Shown here piece by piece: positions 1 through 4,775 of a stretch of DNA of 5,014 bases (position 1 is its first letter; every line of letters starts with the position of its first letter). The notes beneath the pieces are model-generated. The model saw nothing but the letters and a program-made list of their open reading frames with translations. It ran no database searches and was not told the DNA's origin. The stretch is from Bacteriovoracaceae bacterium (GTDB lineage: Bacteria > Bdellovibrionota > Bacteriovoracia > Bacteriovoracales > Bacteriovoracaceae): the NCBI GenBank assembly GCA_023151145.1, contig JAKLJM010000205.1, positions 1 to 5,014 of the forward strand. The letters are read 5' to 3'. The position numbers and the translations under genes are program-made.

Positions 1-221
1 TCGCGAGCTTTTAAAACTGCATATGTACCAAAATCTAAATTCATTTGTTTTTTTACAGATAAGATGCCAAAAGATTTTAAATTTGATTGTTGAAGAAAAG
101 CGCGAGCCTTCCCTTCTTTAAACTTAACCACAATTTCATTGTTCTTTACAGGTAGAGCTGCTGTCGCTGCCCAAGTAGAAGTACAGAGTAAACCTGCTGT
201 GACTGTTGCCCATTTCATCAT
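1..221 (-). CDS. Secreted subtilisin-like (S8) protease, N-terminal part (partial)
   Basis: The leftward frame is open from an ATG at 221 to the window edge and gives 73 residues. An AGGAGG ribosome binding site at 230-235 lies 8 bases before this ATG; a second in-frame ATG follows at once at 218. Residues 1-22 look like a signal peptide: a Lys at 3, a hydrophobic and Ala/Thr-rich core, and an ATA-A type cleavage site near residue 21. The mature start has NEIVVKFKEG (28-37), followed by a FLQQSNLKSFGILSV segment (42-56) and a YAVLKA strand (67-72). This matches the propeptide of secreted subtilisin-family proteases, where an 'IVVKFK' strand opens a small chaperone/inhibitor domain. The catalytic domain would lie beyond the window, so no Asp/His/Ser triad can be seen and the protease call is inference. 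The signal peptide is more certain than the enzyme class. It is transcribed divergently from the PilZ-like gene. Confidence 0.6.
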   Translation of the reverse strand, partial: MMKWATVTAGLLCTSTWAATAALPVKNNEIVVKFKEGKARAFLQQSNLKSFGILSVKKQMNLDFGTYAVLKAR

Positions 222-245
222 AATAACTCCCTCCTGGAGATCGTT

Positions 246-279
246 TAAAGTTGATAAAGCTAATCAGATAACCTTAAAA
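246..279 (+). promoter_or_regulatory. Putative promoter for the PilZ-like gene (sigma-28-like or sigma-70-like)
   Basis: Two overlapping readings are possible. A sigma-28 (FliA)-like reading has TAAAGTTG (246-253) and TCAGATAA (264-271) with a 10-base spacer; the enterobacterial consensus is TAAAGTTT, 11 bases, GCCGATAA. A sigma-70-like reading has TTGATA (251-256), 17 bases, then TTAAAA (274-279). Either would give a leader of roughly 110 bases before the start at 393. The sequence alone cannot decide between them. Confidence 0.3.
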
Positions 280-297
280 ACATGTATGGATTCATTC

Positions 298-325
298 AGG
301 ATAGGCCTAAGGGCTATGGCGTCAA
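298..325 (-). promoter_or_regulatory. Putative sigma-70-type promoter for the secreted protease gene
   Basis: Read on the minus strand, TTGACG (320-325, five of six to consensus) is followed after 16 bases by TATCCT (298-303, four of six). Transcription would begin near 291, giving an untranslated leader of about 70 bases before the ATG at 221. The spacer contains an imperfect dyad (301-317). This is a match by eye only. Confidence 0.4.
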
Positions 326-378
326 AGCAAAATAACGCTAGGCAAAACTTACAGTCTTTTAAAAAATTCAAAGAAATG

Positions 379-383
379 GGAGG
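379..383 (+). promoter_or_regulatory. Ribosome binding site that fixes the PilZ-like gene start at 393
   Basis: GGAGG at 379-383 directly touches an upstream ATG at 384, too close to serve it. It lies 9 bases before the in-frame ATG at 393, a normal distance. The start was therefore placed at 393, three codons inside the longest open frame. Confidence 0.7.
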
Positions 384-392
384 ATGAAGTCT

Positions 393-1193
393 ATGATACA
401 CCACAGCTCATCAGATCCAGTCTTAATTAAAAAAATCTCACTTAAAGTGTGGACGCTTCGTGATGAAGTTGAAGCAAGAGTGAAAGAAAAAGTCGATGCA
501 ATTGCAGATAATGAAAACGCAGAAGTTGATTTATCTGATCTAAAAGATGCATATACTAAAAAAAATACTACGACGGCTGAAGTCATTGCACTCTCGCCAG
601 CTGCACCTTTAGATGACAGTGAAGATGAAATGAAACGTGCCATGGAAGAAGCCATGGGCGGTGGGGATGAAGCTGCTTCGGAAACTGAAGCAACTACTGG
701 TGATGAAAACACAACTGAAGCGGCTACGACAAACAATGAAAGTAACGTTACTCCGCTCTTTGGTGCCAATCAAGCTGACGGAAATTTAGTTGATATCCAT
801 TTAGAAATGCCTCCTCTTCCCGATGATAAAATCTTTAAAGGGAAAACAGTTTTGGCCGAAATTGGTATGGATAGAATCTTCTTTTTCACCAATAAGCTTT
901 TTACTGAAGGGCAATCAATCGTTATAAAATTTGAAATTCCAAAAACATTCATTATGAATGCTGACGTACACTATTGCCGTCCTTTTAACTTAAAAAGCCG
1001 AGTCATCTCGCAAAACAATTTTCAGTTTAGAGTTATGGCTAAATTTTCTTTTCTCAAGGAAGGCGAAAGAGCACTGCTCAGACAGTTTTTAAAATCTGTT
1101 GAGCCAGAAACTCAAGCAGCACCTCCTGTACAAGAAGCAAAAGCTGAAAAAGAAGCAGATAGTGACTTTAGTGAACTTGATGATCTTATCTAG
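393..1193 (+). CDS. PilZ-like domain protein with acidic low-complexity linker
   Basis: The protein has 266 residues, no signal peptide and no membrane segment, so it is probably cytoplasmic. Residues 1-60 are a charged, probably helical N-terminal part. Residues about 70-120 are a Glu/Ala/Thr/Asn-rich acidic linker that looks disordered. Residues about 149-235 form a compact domain of alternating strands (GKTVLAEIG, EGQSIVIKFEIP, FIMNADVHYCRP, FQFRVMAKFSFL) followed by a helix (EGERALLRQFLKSV). This order resembles a PilZ barrel, a domain that usually binds cyclic-di-GMP and passes the signal to motility, polysaccharide or secretion machinery. The usual RxxxR and D/NxSxxG ligand-binding motifs are not visible, so binding is doubtful. 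The tail is acidic and ends in SELDDLI. It probably forms a transcription unit with the DUF4340-like gene 42 bases downstream. PilZ membership is a judgement from strand pattern; an unrelated beta-barrel is possible. Confidence 0.55.
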   Translation: MIHHSSSDPVLIKKISLKVWTLRDEVEARVKEKVDAIADNENAEVDLSDLKDAYTKKNTTTAEVIALSPAAPLDDSEDEMKRAMEEAMGGGDEAASETEATTGDENTTEAATTNNESNVTPLFGANQADGNLVDIHLEMPPLPDDKIFKGKTVLAEIGMDRIFFFTNKLFTEGQSIVIKFEIPKTFIMNADVHYCRPFNLKSRVISQNNFQFRVMAKFSFLKEGERALLRQFLKSVEPETQAAPPVQEAKAEKEADSDFSELDDLI

Positions 1194-1235
1194 TGTGGTA
1201 TCCTTTTAAGACATCTTCTTATTAGGTACTACACT
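1192..1235 (+). other. Intergenic RNA hairpin masking the downstream ribosome binding site
   Basis: AGTGTGGTA (1192-1200), which begins inside the upstream stop codon, can pair with TACTACACT (1227-1235), which ends at the base before the next ATG. This is nine pairs with one G-U wobble. CCT (1202-1204) could add three pairs with AGG (1224-1226), the only Shine-Dalgarno-like triplet for the next gene. The layout suits translational coupling, with a terminating ribosome opening the stem. It has no following T-run, so it is not a terminator. Confidence 0.4.
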
Positions 1236-2246
1236 ATGAACTTAAAAAACATTCGTCCCTATATTACCTTTGCTCTCTTTGTCTTTTTAATAGGCTTCAC
1301 CACTTTCTTAACCGAAGTCTTCCAAACCCCAAAAACCAGTGTAAAAGAGCTCATCGAAAATATTCAATTATTTAGAAAAGAAGAACTGAGTCGATTACAA
1401 ACAATTATTCTAGTCAACAAGAATGGAAATTTTCAATTTGAAAAAAATCAAACCAATGAACTCTCTCCTTGGCTAATGAGTGCGCCTGAACAAAGAACGG
1501 CCAATGCCAAAGTATTTGAAAAACTTTTAAACTCTTTGGCCACATCAAAAATTAAAAAATCATTTCCCAGTGATGATAACAATTTAGAAAATTTCTCACT
1601 CAAGAATCCAACGACAACTCTTGAATTTATTAATGACCTCAATAAGAAAACCAAAGTCACGCTTGGGTTACAAAACTCTATTGATAAATCCCTTTTCGTG
1701 AAAGTTGAAAATCTTCCGGACATTTACCAAGTTGATAGCTTTGATATCGATTTAACAAGTTTACAATTAAGTGACCTTATCGAGTCTAACCTCTTTGCAC
1801 TCGATAAACAGGTTCTTAGTGCCATTCAAATTTATAATGGAGTCAAAAATACGAATACTTTGGTGGTAAACATTGTAAAAAACCCATCTGAAATTAAAGG
1901 ATGGAGATTATCAGAAAAAGAATTAGCTTCAGAAGATAAAATATTTCACTTTATTGAAAAATTATCAAACTTAAAATCTCATGATGTTTTGGAATTAGCG
2001 AACGATGCCCAAAGAAAAAAAGCCTCTGCATTATTACAATCTCCAAAGTGGATCGTAACTTTAGAAGATTTAAATAAAAACATTATCACCTATACAGTTT
2101 CAAACATATTCACTGAATTCCCTAACTATGAAACTAAAGGTGAAAGTTACTTCATTGTAAAAATATCTAACCAAGAAAATTTTTATCTATTCAAAAAAGA
2201 ATCCATGGATGTTTTTGATATCACCAAAGATAATTTTGTTCTTTAA
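1236..2246 (+). CDS. DUF4340-like protein with N-terminal membrane anchor
   Basis: The protein has 336 residues. Residues 9-27 form one hydrophobic helix after a short basic N-terminus, giving a type II (N-in) membrane anchor with the rest in the periplasm. The remainder is rich in Asn, Lys and Ser and seems to hold two related beta-rich halves, about 54-170 and 193-325. The first half has the flow typical of DUF4340: a strand with NKNGNFQFEK (61-70), a helix with AKVFEKLLNSLATSKI, then FSLKNPTTTLEF (120-131), a TLGL turn and a DIYQVDS strand (162-168). DUF4340 proteins are often encoded beside gliding or ABC-transporter components, but none is seen here and the molecular role is unknown. The start has a weak AGG 9 bases upstream, inside a possible hairpin. 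It follows the PilZ-like gene by 42 bases and probably shares its transcript. Its stop overlaps the stop of the opposing HD-GYP gene. Confidence 0.6.
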   Translation: MNLKNIRPYITFALFVFLIGFTTFLTEVFQTPKTSVKELIENIQLFRKEELSRLQTIILVNKNGNFQFEKNQTNELSPWLMSAPEQRTANAKVFEKLLNSLATSKIKKSFPSDDNNLENFSLKNPTTTLEFINDLNKKTKVTLGLQNSIDKSLFVKVENLPDIYQVDSFDIDLTSLQLSDLIESNLFALDKQVLSAIQIYNGVKNTNTLVVNIVKNPSEIKGWRLSEKELASEDKIFHFIEKLSNLKSHDVLELANDAQRKKASALLQSPKWIVTLEDLNKNIITYTVSNIFTEFPNYETKGESYFIVKISNQENFYLFKKESMDVFDITKDNFVL

Positions 2247-3697
2247 ACAATTTTCTTAGTCGGAACCATTCTTGAATTTGAAGGTAATACGGTGTCTTTT
2301 GTTTGAATTTTATCTGGATCAACGAAAACCTTAATAAAATTTTCAACAATATTAGAATTATAGCGAGCTACCATTTGTTTATTGACTAAGATTTTTTTCA
2401 AAGCATCAGTTGGGGCTATTTTTTGTTCTACCATTAAATGAACAAACTCATCTACTAAACCAATGATATTGGCCAAGGTTAGTATCTTACTCCCCTTTTT
2501 CCCGTGGGGAAATCCACTTCCATCAAAGGCTTCGTGGTGTTGTAAAATAATTTGTTTAACCGAATTATTAATCAATCTATTCGTCTCCACCACTTTCACC
2601 CCAAGTTCAGGGTGAGTTTTGTAGATTTCAAATTCTTCAGGGGTAAGTTCCGATCTCGCTTTAAGCGCCATTTCTTTCGGAAGCAAAATTTTTCCAATAT
2701 CATGAAACATGCAAGCCATGGCCGCTGATTCAATAGTCGCTTTTGATTGCCACTCATACTGTTTAATAATAGCTGTTGAATATAACGTGACTAAGAACGC
2801 ATGCGAGTAAGCCGAGGGATCAAAATCATTAAATGACTTTAAAAGTTTATGCAAGTCTTTAGAATTTTCTACTAATTGAAAGACGTTTTCACAAACCTCT
2901 TTTCCTTGGTCTAAGACTTGAGGCTTTAGACCAACTGTAAAAGCTTCTTCTAGATATTTTTCTGAAACGTTTTTAAGAATACCGACTTTATTTTGTGCAG
3001 GTACATTTTGATTTTCTACGAGTTTTTTTGCTAGAAAATTATTGTACTGGACGAATTTTCGCCGATCAGAATTATGAAAATATAAATGCTCAACTTTCTT
3101 TTCGTTTTTGTATTTATCAATTCTTTCTTTCGAAAATGCATCACCGGCATGAAGAATCTTTAAATATTTATTGGCATTGAGTTTAATATAAATATCAAAT
3201 AAAACGGAATTGGCCGAATAAAATTCATCAATCTTGATGGAAGTAAAATTCTCATCCGTCATCTGAACTTCGGTTTCTTCACTCACTCCCTCTTTTTTAG
3301 GGAGATTAGACATAAGATCGCCTAAGCTCTGATGTCCTTCTAAAACATCTTTTAATTGAGTTAATTCAAAGGGACGAATCATCAATTCCTGGGCACCTAG
3401 GCGTTGTAAATTTTCTTCCGTCACTTCGCCTGACTCATGTCGCTTATTATCGTTTAGAACAATGATCACTCGCTGGCTTGGATAATTGGTGCGAACAAAT
3501 TTTAAAACTTGAGGTCCTGAATGGTTTTGAACATCGTAATTTAAGAAGACTGCAAAAAATTTGTCATTATAAAGCTGTAACTGGGCATCCTTACCGTTTG
3601 TTACGGTACTTACTTCGTAGAGTTGTGTTTTCAGATAGCTTTTAGCATCTGATAACCACTGCTCATCTGGATCTACGAGAAGGATTTTTAAGGCCAA
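2243..3697 (-). CDS. Degenerate receiver plus HD-GYP domain protein (probable c-di-GMP phosphodiesterase)
   Basis: The protein has 484 residues and starts at TTG (3697), because the receiver fold (LKILLVDPDE) begins right there and the next in-frame Met is residue 106. Residues 1-120 are a CheY-like receiver, but the phospho-acceptor Asp is Asn53, the conserved Thr/Ser is Asn82 and the conserved Lys is Arg108. Residues about 150-230 form an unassigned middle domain (FDIYIKLNANKYLKI, HLYFHNSD). Residues about 290-460 are HD-GYP: His299, HDIGK (332-336), HPELG (362-366), HHE (387-389), DGSGFPHG (392-399) and Asp416. The metal-ligand pattern looks complete, with GFP in place of GYP. HD-GYP enzymes hydrolyse cyclic-di-GMP to pGpG or GMP, which usually favours motility over surface attachment. 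With no phosphorylation site the receiver probably acts by constitutive or protein-protein control. It has its own putative sigma-28-like promoter and a weak GGGA ribosome binding site. Confidence 0.85.
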   Translation of the reverse strand: MALKILLVDPDEQWLSDAKSYLKTQLYEVSTVTNGKDAQLQLYNDKFFAVFLNYDVQNHSGPQVLKFVRTNYPSQRVIIVLNDNKRHESGEVTEENLQRLGAQELMIRPFELTQLKDVLEGHQSLGDLMSNLPKKEGVSEETEVQMTDENFTSIKIDEFYSANSVLFDIYIKLNANKYLKILHAGDAFSKERIDKYKNEKKVEHLYFHNSDRRKFVQYNNFLAKKLVENQNVPAQNKVGILKNVSEKYLEEAFTVGLKPQVLDQGKEVCENVFQLVENSKDLHKLLKSFNDFDPSAYSHAFLVTLYSTAIIKQYEWQSKATIESAAMACMFHDIGKILLPKEMALKARSELTPEEFEIYKTHPELGVKVVETNRLINNSVKQIILQHHEAFDGSGFPHGKKGSKILTLANIIGLVDEFVHLMVEQKIAPTDALKKILVNKQMVARYNSNIVENFIKVFVDPDKIQTKDTVLPSNSRMVPTKKIV

Positions 3698-3739
3698 TTT
3701 TTATCCCAGGCTATTTAGAAATTGAGTTTTCTAGTCACC

Positions 3740-3767
3740 TTTTCGGTACAATGGGGATAAATCTTTA
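3740..3767 (-). promoter_or_regulatory. Sigma-28 (FliA)-like promoter motif upstream of the HD-GYP gene
   Basis: On the minus strand TAAAGATT (3760-3767, seven of eight to TAAAGTTT) is followed after 12 bases by ACCGAAAA (3740-3747, six of eight to GCCGATAA). The usual spacer is 11. Transcription would start around 3733, about 35 bases before the TTG start. The motif lies between the rpmG terminator and the gene, where a new promoter is needed. Confidence 0.4.
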
Positions 3768-3779
3768 GGGGAAAAAATA

Positions 3780-3821
3780 AAAAAGCTCCTAGAAAACAAT
3801 AAAGTTTCCTAGGAGCTTTTT
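3780..3821 (-). terminator. Intrinsic terminator of rpmG
   Basis: AAAAAGCTCCTAG (3780-3792) pairs perfectly with CTAGGAGCTTTTT (3809-3821), and the stem extends inward past one A-C mismatch. On the minus strand it ends in a T-rich tract running into 3772. It stops rpmG transcription 18 bases after the stop codon and separates it from the HD-GYP gene. Confidence 0.9.
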
Positions 3822-3839
3822 ATATTCAAATAGCTGAAA

Positions 3840-4016
3840 TTACTTAATTTCTTTGTGTAATGTATGACGTCTTAAGAAAGGATTATACTTCTTAAGTTCA
3901 AGACGATCTGGTGTAGTCTTCTTGTTCTTAGTAGTAGTATATCTTGAAGGAGATTTCCCTTCTTTTCTAGCTTCAGTACATTCTAAAGTAATGATAACTC
4001 TTGGTCCTTTTGCCAC
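3840..4016 (-). CDS. rpmG: Large-subunit ribosomal protein bL33
   Basis: The product is a 58-residue basic protein matching bL33, a small protein of the 50S subunit near the tRNA exit site. The start is GTG at 4016, giving MAKGPRV as in many bL33 proteins; a GGAGG at 4022-4026 lies 5 bases upstream. A longer frame from a GTG at 4028 would put this ribosome binding site inside the gene and is less likely. Signature segments are YTTTKNKK (26-33), RLELKKYNPF (38-47) and HTLHKE (51-56). Zinc-binding bL33 has two CxxC pairs; here only Cys13 remains and the other ligand positions are Ala16, Asn45 and Leu48, so this is a zinc-independent form. It has its own promoter and terminator and is divergent from the gene at 4102. 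Confidence 0.96.
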   Translation of the reverse strand: MAKGPRVIITLECTEARKEGKSPSRYTTTKNKKTTPDRLELKKYNPFLRRHTLHKEIK

Positions 4017-4021
4017 AACTG

Positions 4022-4026
4022 CCTCC
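4022..4026 (-). promoter_or_regulatory. rpmG: Ribosome binding site that fixes the rpmG start at 4016
   Basis: On the minus strand GGAGG lies 5 bases before the GTG at 4016. It would fall inside the coding sequence if the in-frame GTG at 4028 were used, so it supports the shorter 58-residue product. Confidence 0.75.
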
Positions 4027-4047
4027 ACGAAATTTTAAACAAACAGA

Positions 4048-4076
4048 AACTTACACAATTTGGCTTGGCATGACAA
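4048..4076 (-). promoter_or_regulatory. Putative rpmG promoter
   Basis: On the minus strand TTGTCA (4071-4076, five of six) is followed after 17 bases by TAAGTT (4048-4053, three of six). Transcription would begin near 4041, giving a leader of about 25 bases that includes the GGAGG site. The -10 match is poor. Confidence 0.4.
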
Positions 4077-4092
4077 CCAAAAATTGTTAAAT
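4065..4092 (+). promoter_or_regulatory. Putative promoter for the 100-residue protein gene, back to back with the rpmG promoter
   Basis: TTGGCA (4065-4070) and TTAAAT (4087-4092) are separated by 16 bases. The predicted transcription start, about 4099-4102, is at or next to the ATG at 4102, so the message could be leaderless. Its -35 box abuts the rpmG -35 box on the other strand. Confidence 0.3.
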
Positions 4093-4101
4093 CTTCTGAA
4101 T

Positions 4102-4404
4102 ATGTCAAAGAACACTGAAAAAATACATCATTCCAACTGGATGACTTCTTATTATAAGAATCAAAACCTAAAAGCTTTTATATCCCTTGTGGCTGATCTT
4201 CACCCGTCTAACCCTGAATTAGTCGTAACCCATTATGGGCTAACGATGACCAACACAGATGGTGAAGAGCTTTTTCAAGAACTCTTTCTTGATATTGACC
4301 AAGCGCTCAATGAATTAAATGAACGTTATGATGACTGGAAACTCATTGAAATGGCAAAGACTCTTAGTGACGGAGATGGTTGCTCTAGCTGCGCTGCTCA
4401 CTAA
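4102..4404 (+). CDS. Hypothetical 100-residue protein with C-terminal CxxC
   Basis: I do not recognise the family. The start was placed at ATG 4102 (MSKNTEK); an in-frame TTG at 4060 would add 14 residues but overlaps the predicted promoter region. Neither start has a visible Shine-Dalgarno sequence. The protein is acidic overall, with no signal peptide or membrane helix. A probable strand-turn (LVVTHYGLTMTNTDGEE, 40-56) is followed by long helices (LFQELFLDIDQALNELNERY, 57-76, then WKLIEMAKTL). It ends in GCSSCAAH, where Cys94, Cys97 and the final His100 could bind metal or be redox active; that is inference. Codon use and base composition look like the neighbours, and the frame is intact, so it is likely a real gene. 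It lies between rpmG (divergent) and rpmE (same direction, about 100 bases downstream, with its own promoter). Confidence 0.65.
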   Translation: MSKNTEKIHHSNWMTSYYKNQNLKAFISLVADLHPSNPELVVTHYGLTMTNTDGEELFQELFLDIDQALNELNERYDDWKLIEMAKTLSDGDGCSSCAAH

Positions 4405-4420
4405 AAAGCCCAGTAATTCC

Positions 4421-4451
4421 TTGACAAATAAGCCCATTTTTAGGAAATTAT
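4421..4451 (+). promoter_or_regulatory. Putative rpmE promoter with consensus -35
   Basis: TTGACA at 4421-4426 is a perfect -35 box. The -10 is unclear: AATTAT (4446-4451) is the best match but at a 19-base spacing, and GAAATT (4444-4449) has the ideal 17-base spacing but fewer matches. The repeat AAGCCCA occurs on both sides of the -35 box (4406-4412 and 4430-4436). Confidence 0.45.
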
Positions 4452-4504
4452 CGCTCTAAATGAAATCATATTGTATTAAGCAATAATAAAAAAGGACCGC
4501 GACA

Positions 4505-4726
4505 ATGAAAGCAAACATTCACCCAAATTACAAACAAATTACAATTACATGTGTTTGTGGCGCAGCTTACGACACTAAGAGTACATCAGCTCAAGATAAA
4601 GTTGATATCTGTGCTGCTTGTCACCCATTTTACACTGGTAAAACAAAAATCTTAGATACTGAAGGAAGAATTGAAAAATTCAAAAAGAAATTCGGATCTA
4701 CTTATACTGATCAAGTAAAAAAATAA
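4505..4726 (+). CDS. rpmE: Large-subunit ribosomal protein bL31, zinc-binding type
   Basis: The product is a 73-residue basic protein that matches bL31 along its length: MKANIHPNY at the start, CVCG (16-19), CAACHPFYTGK (36-46) and a basic GRIEKFKKKFG stretch near the end. bL31 forms part of the bridge between the 50S central protuberance and the 30S head. Cys16, Cys18, Cys36 and Cys39 give the four zinc ligands of the C+ form, which in several bacteria acts as a zinc reserve. The ribosome binding site AAGGA (4492-4496) sits 8 bases before the ATG. A perfect terminator follows directly, so it is probably transcribed alone from the promoter near 4421. Confidence 0.97.
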   Translation: MKANIHPNYKQITITCVCGAAYDTKSTSAQDKVDICAACHPFYTGKTKILDTEGRIEKFKKKFGSTYTDQVKK

Positions 4727-4759
4727 AAAAAAGCCCCGATTAAATCGGGGCTTTTTTTT
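4725..4759. terminator. Bidirectional intrinsic terminator between rpmE and the M24-like gene
   Basis: GCCCCGAT (4733-4740) and ATCGGGGC (4744-4751) form a perfect 8-base-pair GC-rich stem with a three-base loop. Eight A residues precede it (4725-4732) and eight T residues follow (4752-4759), so it works in both directions. It ends rpmE and the convergent gene whose stop is at 4776. The left A-run overlaps the last two bases of the rpmE stop codon. Confidence 0.95.
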
Positions 4760-4775
4760 GTCTCACTTGGTCTCA

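Noticed and set aside
159..221. Possible lipoprotein signal at Cys13 of the exported protein
   Set aside because: The residues before the Cys are GLL, while a lipobox needs Gly, Ala or Ser directly before Cys; the Ala-rich site further on suits signal peptidase I better.
139..387. 82-codon rightward open frame
   Set aside because: It runs antisense through the signal peptide region of the exported protein and across the divergent promoter region, has no convincing ribosome binding site, and its product has no recognisable features.
368..769. 133-codon leftward open frame in the PilZ-like gene
   Set aside because: Ser/Ala/Val-rich mirror of the acidic Glu/Ala/Thr linker on the other strand; a typical antisense shadow.
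770..952. 60-codon leftward open frame in the PilZ-like gene
   Set aside because: Antisense to the beta-rich domain, with no ribosome binding site.
1448..1723. 91-codon leftward open frame in the DUF4340-like gene
   Set aside because: Lies wholly inside a well-supported gene with a membrane anchor and family-like pattern; no separate start signals.
2995..3180. 61-codon rightward open frame in the HD-GYP gene
   Set aside because: Antisense to the middle domain of a clear gene, with no supporting signals.
4406..4436. AAGCCCA direct repeat flanking the rpmE -35 box as an operator
   Set aside because: Two 7-base copies 24 bases apart in an AT-rich gap are too short to separate from chance, so it is noted only in the promoter entry.
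4401..4443. CTAAAAA / TTTTTAG inverted repeat after the 100-residue gene as a terminator
   Set aside because: The stem is AT-only with a 29-base loop and the rpmE promoter lies inside it; it would not form a stable terminator.
4469..4485. TATTG / CAATA hairpin in the rpmE leader
   Set aside because: Only five AT-rich pairs with a 7-base loop; too weak to claim as regulatory.
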